Source: Saccharum officinarum
Lineage: Eukaryota > Streptophyta > Magnoliopsida > Poales > Poaceae
NCBI GenBank assembly: GCA_020631735.1
Contig: CM036215.1
Span: 13,294,346-13,358,345 of the forward strand
DNA length: 64,000 nt
Reading direction: 5' to 3'
Shown here: in pieces, positions 1-10,380 of the stretch
Layout of the letters: each line of letters opens with the position of its first letter
Numbering within the stretch: the first letter of the stretch is position 1
Made by a program: the position numbers and the translations under genes
The notes under the pieces: model-generated
What the model was told of the DNA's origin: nothing
Database searches by the model: none
What the model saw: only the letters and a program-made list of their open reading frames with translations

Positions 1-930
1 ATCTTAAATATATCACATCTATCAATCTATACTTTGTCACCGATGCATATATTATATTTTGAATGTTTGATTTGTACTACCAAAGGTCGCCGTACAATAT
101 TTGGTTATCCTAAAGAACTGATGGAATAGTTGAACTTGGGTGTGCTTCAGCTTAGGTTTAGTGATGAACACATACAGTTTGGTTATCCTGTGCACTTGGA
201 TCTTGCATCTTTTTAACCACAGTGCTTGCTAACAGGTTCCTAATAGAGTAGTTATTAAATCTAAAAGGACTCGTTACTTCAATCTGTATCTGCAATCTGT
301 AACTAATTTTTAACCATGCAGATTTTACGGATCTAGCAATTTGCCAGGAGATGAGAAGCGGCGGCATGGAAGTTGAAGGGGGCAGTGTGGTGGCCTTTTG
401 ATCTTAGAACTTGTGCCTCTTTAGCTGCTTTGGTTGTCGCTGCAGACTGGTGAGATTGTTTGATGTGTTTGGTAGTTAATAAATAGAAACACTCCAAATT
501 ACTTGTAACATGCATCAATAGTGCTACTGCATTAACTTATCTTGCAGTGGAAATGCGGAGCTGGTAATATGAGGATTCAACTGGTCAAGAATTGAGAAGT
601 TTGGAGTAGAGCGAAATAAGGTTATGCATGAATGTGCACGTTTTGCCAATATGTCATGTCAAAGACTGAGTATTGTTTCCAGTTTTGTGTCAAGAGTCTT
701 GCTTTGTAATGATATTGTTGAATCCGAGACAATAAAACTCTCTTTGGCAAAGAGGTTCAGTTATATTGGATCTAGATCTTTTGAAACTAAGTATTATGCA
801 AGTAAATCACTTCTGGTTGTTTGATTTGCATTACCAAATGTCACCGTAGCGTTAGCACGGGCATTATACTAGTAGTTATTAGAAGCCCTATGTTTTCAAT
901 ATCATAACTATATATATAGATATATATATA
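1..930. other. AT-rich intergenic DNA, no gene seen
   Basis: I see no convincing coding exon here. A degenerate direct repeat flanks the segment: bases about 60-97 (TGTTTGATTTGTACTACCAA and following) resemble about 812-850 (TGTTTGATTTGCATTACCAA and following). The second copy runs into a block ending GCACGGGCATTATACTAGT near 852-871. That is a common terminus of grass non-coding mobile DNA and resembles a Helitron 3' end (CTAG followed by T). The segment is therefore probably an old mobile-element remnant. Confidence 0.35.
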
Positions 931-936
931 GCTATT

Positions 937-1178
937 ACCTTATAGTTGGCTATAAAATAACTTATTCTATAGCTACTTTGAGTTACGAGAATTGCTATGC
1001 TAATTTACGAGATTATAGTAACTTCTTACTATGATATTTACCATAATATTATAGTAAATATCTCCATGTGTTATAGTAATTCAACTATCGTAAATATATA
1101 TTATCGTAAATTAGTATATAAAATTATTGTAAATAGAGGTGGCTATAAAATAACTTATTTTGTAGCTAGCTATAGAGT
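937..1178. mobile_element. MITE, family A copy 1 (terminal inverted repeats CTATAGCTRGCTACAAAATAA)
   Basis: About 240 bp, AT-rich, non-coding. The left end (TATAGTTGGCTATAAAATAA) and the reverse complement of the right end (CTATAGCTAGCTACAAAATA) form terminal inverted repeats. A second copy with the same ends and a nearly colinear interior lies at 5380-5628. No transposase is encoded, so it is a non-autonomous DNA element; the superfamily is not clear from the sequence. Confidence 0.6.
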
Positions 1179-1203
1179 ATATACTCTATAGCTAGCTACA
1201 AAA
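1158..1203. repeat. 46-bp perfect palindrome
   Basis: The right terminus of MITE copy 1 abuts an inverted MITE terminus. The result is a perfect palindrome centred between 1180 and 1181, with the core TAGAGTATATACTCTA. It could extrude as a cruciform. It probably arose by insertion of one element end next to another, or by head-to-head joining of two ends. Confidence 0.75.
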
Positions 1204-1228
1204 ATATCTTATTTTGTAGCCAGCCGTC

Positions 1229-3760
1229 TCCTGCTGGTCCTCCCGATCCAGTTCCGTGCAGCTGACACATGAAGCCGAATGAGCCGATGTGCTGAGCCAC
1301 ACGGTTACGTTGGTCCACCTAGAGTTACTGCCAGCCCATGATTGCTGCTGGATTTAATTTCCTACCCAAACAGCGTGCGTAGCAATTATATTATCTACAC
1401 GTACGTGCATGGCAAGCAAGTACATGGTTACTAGAATACGTTAGCAGGGTCGTAGAATTACCAGTCTGGTGTCAAGCAATTCCGAACCAATTTACCATAC
1501 AATAGTTTGGATATTTTAAATGCCTGGATACGGTAATCAGGATGGGTAGTTACTAGAATTTGGCGTCATGTTAGGAAATTCCGATAAACTTGCTGCTATC
1601 ACAACACTAATTTACCATACTATAATTTGGACATTTACAAGAAATTGAATTACGATAATGCAAGTGGTACGTCGCGGCGTCCATGTGCAAAGGTTACAAG
1701 TGTACACATGTACGTGTTACGAGAATACAACGTGTAGCTAGCAAGGAAGTATTTGGTTACTATGATAATAAGGCCATTGTGCCATGGTAAATTTACGATT
1801 ATTCGAATAGGCCCATGTGCAAACTATGCAAAATTTTGAAACAACCACAATATGTCTTTCCAAAGACATGTACATTGATACATTTTTCCATCATAATAAA
1901 AAACTATGTCTCCACATATTCTGAACCATGGGACGAAGCACCTGTGCGGCAGCATAAATGCATAAGCATCCCGACTGGATCTGGATGGCTATTTGAGAGG
2001 CATAAGCATCCCTAGATGCATGACCAATGGCCGGTGATCAAATTGAAGTTGATGCATAACACCTATTGGCTGTCCTCAAATATAATGAAGTCAAGCATAC
2101 ATTGTCTATTATTGGGTCAGATGTCTTTCTCACCTGAAACATCATGATAAGAATAGTAAATATTATATTTACAAAAAATTGTTGATTGGCATAGTAAACA
2201 TAATGTTTTCTCTAGTAATAACCATTTACAGTGTGATAACTTAGCGCTAAGATGATTAGAACATATAAAGACAATAAATCGGAGTTACGAAAATTTGTCA
2301 TCATGAAACTAAGTAGAATATTTGTAAATGATTTACTAGAAAATATATATGCCATCAAATGTGATTCACTAAAATTTATGCCCTGCGATCATTCTGAATT
2401 TGACAGCTATGATTTTCGAGAATTTAGTGCATTATTTACAAGAATGAACATTGAATGTGAATTACTATAATGCATGCCTGCCTGTCCTTGTGAATTTGAC
2501 ATTATGGTTTACGAGAACTTTATTTATGCATGATTTACTAGAATCTATGTTTCTCTACCCTTATAATTACGATAATCCACTTGCAGTTTGACTAATCTAG
2601 CAAGCAGGACACACTGATGGAATATGAGAAACAAAAGGCATTATATAAACCACAAATCATTTAGAGATTCTCTCATGGCACAATACCAGCACTGAGCTAT
2701 ATAAACACCTTAAATTGAAATAGAACACTGCTAGTTGCCCAGCAGACTGCAAAGAAGGAATCAATTTTCAACCAGCATCAAGTGTGTTCTATAAAATGCC
2801 ACTAATGATAAAAAAGGGAGAATGAAATTAACTAAAATTTGTCATCGATGGTGATTAGTTAGACCTAACATGATGCTGGCCAGTTGAAGGCTCGTATACA
2901 GGATGAATGAATGCGAGGGAAACTGGTGTATCGACATTAAAAGAACATGGAAATAGCAGGAATGCCCCATTTGTTTATGGCCTGGACTAATCACTAATCA
3001 GCAATACAAACCCCAATTATTCAATTGTGCTGACATATGTATAGATTACATCGTTCAGAGGTGCAGCTGCTATCACCCATCATGGATATTTGCAGGTCTT
3101 ATATGGCAAGAAAAATGATTGGAACGGTGGTGAATAAGAAGCATTCAACATTCAGTATAATAATAATGGCTACAACAGAAACTGGAACTCTCAATTCATC
3201 ACAGCTAACCAAGGAATATAGTATGTTCTGATGTAACCAAGGAATACAGTATTTATGGTAACTTGTACTAAGAATATTTACAAGACCTTTGTACTATGCA
3301 TACAAGTATTTATGAGAATTTTGAACTATGGTCGAGTTTACTATAACATTAGTATAAGCTGCGCCATATTTCAAAAACTAAGATCCTGAACTTTTACGAC
3401 AATTTGAAACTAAGATCGAATTTACGAGAATTTTGTACTACGAATATTTACGAGAACTTGCACTAACAATATTTGCGAGAATTTTGTATTATGAATATAA
3501 GTATTTACGAGATGTTTGATCAATGATCTAATTTACTGTAATATTAGAATAAGCTACATCATATTTCAAAACTGCCGTAAGACAGCAATACTTACCATAA
3601 GATTGATGTATATGATTTATTAGATTCATATAAATACTAAACAAGGTATCTGACAAGACATTCAAGTATTTGAATTTGCACAAATTTGGGTTGAAAACAG
3701 GAATGACAGTCACTACCTAAATTCGCTAGAATCATATAAACTTACGAAACCTTTTGAGAT
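1229..3760. repeat. AT-rich region seeded with degenerate TTACGAGAA words
   Basis: I see no supported gene. The word TTACGAGAA and one-base variants (TTACTAGAA, TTACAAGAA, TTACGATAA) recur many times between about 1430 and 3730, with dense runs at 2280-2580 and 3240-3530. The same word occurs inside the family A MITEs. The region is therefore probably an old element, or element cluster, related to that family rather than unique DNA. Confidence 0.4.
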
Positions 3761-3959
3761 GCCTAATCGGACCAACAGTGTGCATTGCTAAATAATAAGG
3801 ACTACGTAGGCAAATAGAAAGAAGAAGAAACAAATGTTGACGGATGCAATAGTTATAGTAAGTGGGCATCAGTCAACCAAATATGTTCCCGCTAACCTTA
3901 TGGGATGTGCATGGGTAGGCACGAGCAGGCAACTTCCCAGTATTGGATGGCACTGACGA

Positions 3960-4806
3960 GTAATAAAACAGAAACGCCTGAAAAAAGAAGATGATTGGGA
4001 GAATCGTTACCAGTGGAGAATTTGAGAGGAGCTGCTCCTGATGGAGGATTGGGGCTTATCCAGCGGCCAAGAATAGTAGCGTACTGCAGTAATCAGGCGG
4101 ATGGGGACTGCGGTTGGGGATCTTCCTCCGTTTCTGGACCAATCAGCCATTCGTGGGATCAGGCAGCCAGATAGCGCTTTGCTTCTGTCTGCAGGGATCC
4201 GAAGATAATGTGGCCACTGCAAAAATTAGCCACTACTAAACCAACGCGGATCCAGCACGCAGCGGCACATCCTCTCTGATGGCAGCTTCCTCAACGGGAT
4301 CCAGTCACCTTGGCCGGCCGGGTTGCCTCGCCGTCCTGGATGCGTCAGCCAACCGAAGAAGCAGTAAACTGCAAAATGAGAGAAGGGCAGATAAACAATA
4401 GGGGAAAATGGAACTAATCGTCCCCCACCTCCAAGGATCAGAAGCGAGCTCGATCCCTGCCGTCCTGTACAAGATCCGTCGCCACCCGTATGGACTGGAT
4501 CTACTGGCTTTCTCCATGCATGTATCCGCCGCCACATGAGGATAAGGGCCGACGCCATGGACCACATGGAGGATCAAGGAACTCACCTTGGCCCGTTGCA
4601 GCTATCTCCATGGATGCCGGCCAAGGAGCTAGCGCCGCCGTCGGGAGCGAGGGAGACGCCACGACCACGACACCACCGAAGGGGGCCATCCCCGTTGGGC
4701 GGGCCACGCTGCTGGGTGGGCCTCTGCCATGGGGGCGTCGTCGCAGCTGGATAGGAGCAGCTGTGGGTGGAGGGGGAGAAATTTCGGGGAGGGGGCGCCA
4801 TAAGAG
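3960..4806 (-). other. GC-rich gene-like fragment, unrecognised
   Basis: Composition changes sharply from AT-rich to GC-rich between about 4000 and 4800. On the minus strand an open frame begins with an ATG at 4801 (MAPPPRNFSPST...). It runs to a good donor-like site, AAG|GTGAGT, near 4595, as in a first exon. The predicted peptide is Pro/Ala-rich and matches no family I recognise. GC-rich sequence continues past the MITE at 4807-5082 to about 5240, so the MITE sits inside this block. It could be the first exon or promoter of a gene fragment, possibly one moved by a transposon. Confidence 0.3.
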
Positions 4807-5082
4807 CAGGGATGAAAACGGATCAGATACGGACGGATATCACTGATATCGTATTTGTTTTCATATTTATATCTGGATTCGGATTCGAATACGGATAGTA
4901 TAAAAAATACTGGATAGGATATGATTGGATATCGACATCATAAATATATGATTTAAATATTCGGATACGAATACGGTATCGGATGTTAAATATCCGGACT
5001 CGGATACGGACGGATTAAAACCCCTCTAAATGGATTCAGTCTCGAATACGATCGGAAAATATCCGTACCGTTTTCATCCCTA
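4807..5082. mobile_element. hAT-type MITE, 276 bp, with 8-bp target duplication
   Basis: Terminal inverted repeats are CAGGGATGAAAACGG on the left and CCGTTTTCATCCCTA on the right. An 8-bp target duplication flanks them: CATAAGAG at 4799-4806 and CGTAAGAG at 5083-5090, one mismatch. The interior is rich in GGATACGGA/TCCGTATCC-like words. TIRs beginning YAGGG and 8-bp duplications are characteristic of the hAT superfamily. No transposase is present. Confidence 0.85.
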
Positions 5083-5287
5083 CGTAAGAGGGATTCACCG
5101 CTTCGCAGGCTCGAGAGAGTCCATATGAAGCAAGCCGAGCCGGAAGGGTGACGTTGCACGTTGTGACGAGCCGAGCCGCGGGAAGGGGTGGGGATGGGGC
5201 ACGCCAAGCTCGGCGGAACCGAGGATATGGTCGGTTGGTTCAATTGGACTCGGCTACAAGATAAGGTATTCTGTAGCTAGCTACGAA

Positions 5288-5290
<3 letters not shown>

Positions 5291-5378
<88 letters not shown>
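5291..5378. repeat. (TA)44 microsatellite
   Basis: An uninterrupted TA dinucleotide run of 88 bases lies immediately before the left end of MITE copy 2. A shorter TA run (5639-5656) lies just past its right end. The flanking AT repeats suggest insertion into, or expansion at, a TA-rich target. Confidence 0.95.
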
Positions 5379-5379
<1 letters not shown>

Positions 5380-5381
<2 letters not shown>

Positions 5382-5628
5382 TCTATAGCTGGCTACAAAA
5401 TAACTTATTATGTAGTCACTTTGAGTTATGATAATTGCTATGCTAATTTACGAGATTATAATAACTCCTTATTATGTGATTTACTATAACATTATGGTAA
5501 ATATCCTCATGTGCTATAGTAATTCAACTATCGTAAATATATACTGACATTGTCGTAAATTAGTATATAAAATTATCGTAAATAAAGGTGGCTACAAAAT
5601 AACTTATTTTGTAGCTAGCTATAGAGTA
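5380..5628. mobile_element. MITE, family A copy 2
   Basis: The inverted ends are ACTCTATAGCTGGCTACAAA on the left and the complement of ACTCTATAGCTAGCTACAAA on the right. The interior is colinear with 937-1178, sharing TTGCTATGCTAATTTACGAG and the downstream CTATCGTAAATATATA block. Two copies in the same window with matching ends support a real repeat family. Confidence 0.7.
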
Positions 5629-5639
5629 TACTCTCCCTA

Positions 5640-6119
5640 TATATATATATATATATAATTTTCTACTCCTATGTGTATATCTTTAGATTTATGGTGTATA
5701 TGGTTCGACAAAGTATATGATCATACTAGACCATCTATGGTAGTATGTATGTCTAAGTATGTAAGTATACATTGAGTATATGGTTATACTTATTTTGTAT
5801 ACAACTATCATAGTATTAGAATAACATATTAAAAATATGGGTTGTTTTGAAAAATTTTCACGTAGTATGATTTGGAGTATCATAAAATAAGTATATATAC
5901 ATACTCAAACTGATAAATGAGTATGTACACATACGCATTGTTGTTTATTAAAGGTGGGAGTAATTACTCCCGGGAGTAGAAAAAATGCACCCCAATCGTC
6001 AAAAATCAATCTACAAAACCCTCTTTTATCCTCTTTCCCAACCCCTTTGCTGTTTGTTACGTCTCCCGCGTGAGATTTGGCAGCGCCTTAGGCATACTTA
6101 TCATACGCATCACGTTCAT
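5640..6119. other. AT-rich intergenic DNA
   Basis: No gene seen. The stretch is rich in GTATATG/AGTATAC words. It contains a 16-bp perfect palindrome, GGGAGTAATTACTCCC, at 5956-5971. Confidence 0.5.
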
Positions 6120-7500
6120 CTTTTGACATGTGTGCAGCACCCATAGTAGCAATGGATGTAGGGGGAGCCCTCACTTCACTCAATATGTGAACTTTGGCCT
6201 TAATGCCAAATTGGGAATTCAAATCCCTATTCACATATTTAGGGGGAGCTCCTACGTTCATGGCTCAAAAATCTCGGTTATGATTTAATTCTTTTGTAAG
6301 CTCTAATTGTGTTATCATCAATCACCAAAAAGGGAGAGATTATAAGTGCAGAAGCCATATTGTGGGTTTTGGTGAATTGCAAAGGAGGATAATATATGTG
6401 TTGGTGGAGCCCCCAATTACAAAAGGACAAGGTAATCGACTCAAAGGCATTTAAATTCTTTTATATTTTGAATTTGAGTTTAAAAAAAACCGTACTATAA
6501 AAGAGGATACAATGCACAAGCTTCAATGCGTAACCATGGGCAAATTCACCCACCAAAGATATCCTCAAATCCTAGCCGTGACAACATACTCTTCATTCCT
6601 TCTCTGAGCTGTCTAGGCAGAGCAGCATTACCGCTCAAGCAAGCGGCACTGCCGTGACTTGACCTGACCATTGGGTGTTGAGGAGATATTTTACATCTTC
6701 CTCTCCACCCCTAACGGTCACCTCGCCCATTTCCATGCAATAGCAACCAGAGTGCAAGGCTCCCAAGCTTCTCTCCCTTGATTTCCTAGCTAATCTTTGA
6801 GAGATTGAACCTTCAAACTTCTTTTGAGAGCTGCTCCAACTGATCTTCCACTCGTAGAGCACGTGGTTCGCGTTCAAGATGGTGGATTGCATCTTTTACT
6901 CTTGGAGCAAGGCTCCTAGCCGGCTAGGCATCGCACGAAAGCTTCCAACTTGTTGTGGCTGTTCTGGGACGTTTGTTATCACCCCTACATCTAGTAAGAA
7001 CTCCTCATCTCAAGAATTTCTGTCTTGACTTGAGAGCGACGATAGGATTTGTGAAACCCAAGCCTTCGTGGCTTCCTCAACAACGTGGACTTAGGCAAGC
7101 ATTGGTGGCGAGCTGAACCACGGGGAAAAATACCTTATCTCTCATGTTCTTGCAATTTGTATTGTGCTACTCTTGTTTGTTGTTGTTTCTAGGGTTTGGT
7201 CCCGATCTACTTGTGCTCAAGCTTTCGACTTGTTTCAACTGATTGGATAGGCTCTACACTACCCCAGAAACATCAATAATTTGCTCGATCTACTTTTCAT
7301 TGGACATATTTTGAATTGTGCTCTCGTAGCCTCGTAGGTGTATGTGCACGCGACAGTGCCACGCGTGTGCCCAGAAGTGTCGCTCGAGCGGCGATGCCGG
7401 GGCTTCGAGCGGTAGTGCCGCACAGGAACTAACAGCAAATTCAAGTGTTGTTTTAAAACAGGCCTATTCACCTCTCTCTAGCCTTAACAGGGATCCTTAT
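6120..7500 (+). mobile_element. Truncated Ty1/Copia 3' end plus LTR (SIRE/Maximus-like)
   Basis: Bases 6120-6340 look like the 3' untranslated part of a Copia element, with repeated AGGGGGAG words and a polypurine tract (AAAAAGGGAGAG, 6327-6338). It is followed by an LTR-like stretch whose start resembles cereal SIRE-type LTRs. The stretch contains CGAGCGGCRRTGCC-type GC repeats (6630-6660, 7380-7425). It ends near 7500 with the TATTCACCTCTCTCTAGCC signature seen at LTR ends. No coding part remains and no target duplication was identified, so this is a remnant. Confidence 0.55.
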
Positions 7501-7965
7501 AATAATAGTATCATTGGATCTTCAACAACTAATAAGATTAAATTTGGAAAAAAAATAGATTCATGACATCAAATGTTATACTTCATCCGTCCTATAATAC
7601 AGTGCATTCTTAAAAATTAAAGATAAATTAAGAAAATACTCAAATGACGCATGCACCCATGAATTATTTCAATTAAGGAGTTTCTCTTCAAATCATGATT
7701 CTTTTGATACAGATCTTAGCAAATATAGACATAGTCATTACATAGAATGCATATCCTGTTCTCAAATTTGCCAGAAACATAAAAAATGCGAAAACAATTA
7801 GGATAACTGCAAATACGAATTTGAGCAGGTTGAGTGTAGAAATGGCAGAACGGGATCTGTCTGGACCTTTTTCACCCCTAGTCAGCAATCAGCGTGGATC
7901 ACCATGGTACTCCAACAGTCCAACGGTCCAACCCTGCCGCACACTCCAAACCGTCGCACACAATG
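7501..7965. other. Intergenic DNA 3' of the NLR gene
   Basis: No gene seen. Near 7577 there is a short stretch (TACTTCATCCGTCCTATAAT) resembling one end of a Stowaway-type MITE; its partner end was not found. Confidence 0.4.
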
Positions 7966-8211
7966 AGGCTGTGTTTAGTTCTAAAAAAAATGCACTATGC
8001 AAAAAAAGATTCACCGTCACATCAAACTCACGGTACATGCATGAAGTACTAAATATAGATGAAATTAAAAACTAATTGTACAGCTAGGTTGTACTTTACG
8101 AGACTAACGTTTTGAACCTAATTAGTCAACGGTTGGACACTGTTTACCAAATAAAACCAAAACATGCTACAGTACACTTTTCAGCCTTTTCAGGGCAACT
8201 AAACACAGCCT
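7966..8211. mobile_element. MITE, family B (GTTTAGTT termini), at the 3' side of the NLR gene
   Basis: Terminal inverted repeats are AGGCTGTGTTTAGTT and AACTAAACACAGCCT. The interior shares the blocks GTACTAAATATAGATGAAAT, CTAATTAGTC and TGCTACAGTA with the cluster at 25343-26966. The element ends 54 bp beyond the stop codon of the NLR gene. It therefore probably lies in, or just past, the gene's 3' untranslated region. Confidence 0.8.
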
Positions 8212-8265
8212 AAATGTGGCATTGTGTCACGAACAGGAAGGTGTTTGTCCTGCCGGCTGGATCAG

Positions 8266-10380
8266 TTACAACAGCTTCAGCCTGACATGTTTTAGATCTT
8301 CTGTGAGCTGCCTCTGTAGATTTATCTTCAATATGTCACTGGTCGCACTACCCAGCCGAATTTCCTTGAGGCTCGTGAGAAATGCTAGCCCATGCATTTG
8401 CGCCCCCAAAAAGTCAGCGTGTATAAGCTCGAGCTTCGGCATTGCGTGTTCTTTAAAAAATAGCTCATTGCAATATACTCCTTTGAGCTCCAGCATCATG
8501 AGCTTCGGGAAAGACGGGCCATGGAAAAGGAGCTCCCTCGCTATAAAAGAGGCAAAACGTAGATTTAACACTTTAAGATTTGGTAGTTGTCCAATAGTTT
8601 GCATGGGAACAGCTGAGGCAATTTGGGTATCATCCAGCTGCAACTTCAACAGATTCTGAAGCTTATGAATCCACTCAGTTACTCTGACTAGCTTGCCTTC
8701 CAGCTTGAGGCTCTCAAGGTGTATTGGTGGCAACAAATCACCCAAACAACTATCTAACCCATGACCCTTCACTGACAGTGATCGGAGTTGCTTGTTAGCG
8801 GAAATGACAGACCAGAACTTCTTGCTGTATTTGCTGTGCACACCAGCCACACCAAGCTTACGTAGCTGAGTAAGCCCTTCAAGCTCTTTCAGAGTGGTCT
8901 TGCTCCGTGCAACATTGACAACTCCTAGTGTGTGCAGGGCCTTCAGTTTCCTGATTCCTCTAGGAGCTTCAACGCCCCCAAATAGAAGCCTAAAGAATGT
9001 GGATTGCATGTTGAATACATCTCGCCTGTTCAAACCATCATCTAGAGCTTGTGGCCTCCAGCAGAAACAGCAAACAGATAAGCAAAAGAGGATCCGTGTT
9101 AGACACATGCGGATGTGGTATAGCAAAGATGTGCAGCAATTATTCTTTCTCATGGGAACATTTTCCTTGAGAAGACTGCCTCTGGAGCCATCTGACATTT
9201 CACTATGCCACAAAAGAAAAGCATCTTGGACAATCCTCGCCATGGCATCATAGGATACAGATCTGGGGTCATCTATTAGGTGATCCTCCATATCTGGAAT
9301 GACAGAGTCGATACCTTCAAAGAAAACAGCGCTACAAAAACGTAGCGGAAAACATGATCCTTCATGTTCACCGAGCTGTTGAAGTATTAAATCTTCCAGG
9401 CCCTGTTGTCTTCCTTCCGAATCATCATCAGATGCAAGAAGTTGTTCTAGCTTCTGTAGCTTGGTGATTGTAGATGGAAAACTAGCTATATTTGTACCTC
9501 TACCATCCAGAGTTTGGAGGTGTCTCAGATTTCCCAAAGAACTAGGAAGGCAGTAGATATTGCAACATCCTCGTATAGAAAGGTACCTCAGGTGAAGGAG
9601 CTGCCCAATTTGATCAAGATGATGATCCCTTAACCCCAGGGTATCACCCAAATCGAGCACTCTGAGAAACCTCATCTTATCAGAAATAAAAAATGATTTC
9701 CAATCTCCAAATACGGTCAATGACCGTACATGCGACAAGTCCACCATGCTCTCCAGTACATATTTATCTCTTTTCCAGTTGCTGCCTATAACAAGATGAC
9801 GTATTGTACCTTGTGCATCGCTCAAACAACACCCTTCCTCTAGAGTAAAAGCAAGGTTTTCCTCCCTAGCCTTTAGTATGCATATTTCACGGATGAGATC
9901 ATGAAGGTGACAAGAATCAATTGCCCCACCATACTGAATTGCCCCTTCCCATAGCAAGATCATGCTCCTATCCAAAAGCTCATCAAAATATTTGTCACCA
10001 ACTTCCTCTGCAGTCATGCCATGCATTTCTCTACAGTAACCCTCAGCAATCCATCTCCTTATCAAACGTTTTCGCTTAATTTTGTAATCTTCTGGAAATA
10101 TGGACATGTATAAGAAAGGGGACTTGAGATGATATGGTAAACCATCATAGCTCCTCATAAGAACTGTCTTTATACTCTTAAGTTCAGGATTGATGTCCAA
10201 TTCAACCCTGATGTGATCATTGACCTTCCTCCATTCAGTGGCAGTTTTAGGCTTAGTAGCTAGGAATCCACCAATTGTAGATATTGCAAGGGGAAGCCCA
10301 TGACATTTCTTAATGATTAGTGCTGCTTGATCCAACATATCAGTACCTAAATTTGTATTTTCAGGGTGGCCGTTAAACAC
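8266..10380 (-). CDS. NLR exon 4: ARC domains and leucine-rich repeats
   Basis: 704 codons then TAA. The exon follows a CTGCTGCAG acceptor and begins VFNGHPENTN, which completes the NB-ARC sequence interrupted after LFVKK in exon 3. GLPLA lies at about residue 691 of the joined protein, an RNBS-D-like stretch (FLYMSIFPEDYKIK) follows, and SCHLHDL replaces the MHD motif (Leu for Met). LRRs follow, with a long non-LRR insert (plus-strand bases about 9040-9330) that includes a Cys-rich hydrophobic run, LTRILFCLSVCCFCW. That insert may be a family feature. Confidence 0.9.
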   Translation of the reverse strand: MFNGHPENTNLGTDMLDQAALIIKKCHGLPLAISTIGGFLATKPKTATEWRKVNDHIRVELDINPELKSIKTVLMRSYDGLPYHLKSPFLYMSIFPEDYKIKRKRLIRRWIAEGYCREMHGMTAEEVGDKYFDELLDRSMILLWEGAIQYGGAIDSCHLHDLIREICILKAREENLAFTLEEGCCLSDAQGTIRHLVIGSNWKRDKYVLESMVDLSHVRSLTVFGDWKSFFISDKMRFLRVLDLGDTLGLRDHHLDQIGQLLHLRYLSIRGCCNIYCLPSSLGNLRHLQTLDGRGTNIASFPSTITKLQKLEQLLASDDDSEGRQQGLEDLILQQLGEHEGSCFPLRFCSAVFFEGIDSVIPDMEDHLIDDPRSVSYDAMARIVQDAFLLWHSEMSDGSRGSLLKENVPMRKNNCCTSLLYHIRMCLTRILFCLSVCCFCWRPQALDDGLNRRDVFNMQSTFFRLLFGGVEAPRGIRKLKALHTLGVVNVARSKTTLKELEGLTQLRKLGVAGVHSKYSKKFWSVISANKQLRSLSVKGHGLDSCLGDLLPPIHLESLKLEGKLVRVTEWIHKLQNLLKLQLDDTQIASAVPMQTIGQLPNLKVLNLRFASFIARELLFHGPSFPKLMMLELKGVYCNELFFKEHAMPKLELIHADFLGAQMHGLAFLTSLKEIRLGSATSDILKINLQRQLTEDLKHVRLKLL

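Noticed and set aside
4490..4846. Plus-strand open frame of 118 codons
   Set aside because: It runs into the hAT MITE, has biased Gly/Arg/Pro composition typical of GC-rich shadow frames, and matches nothing.
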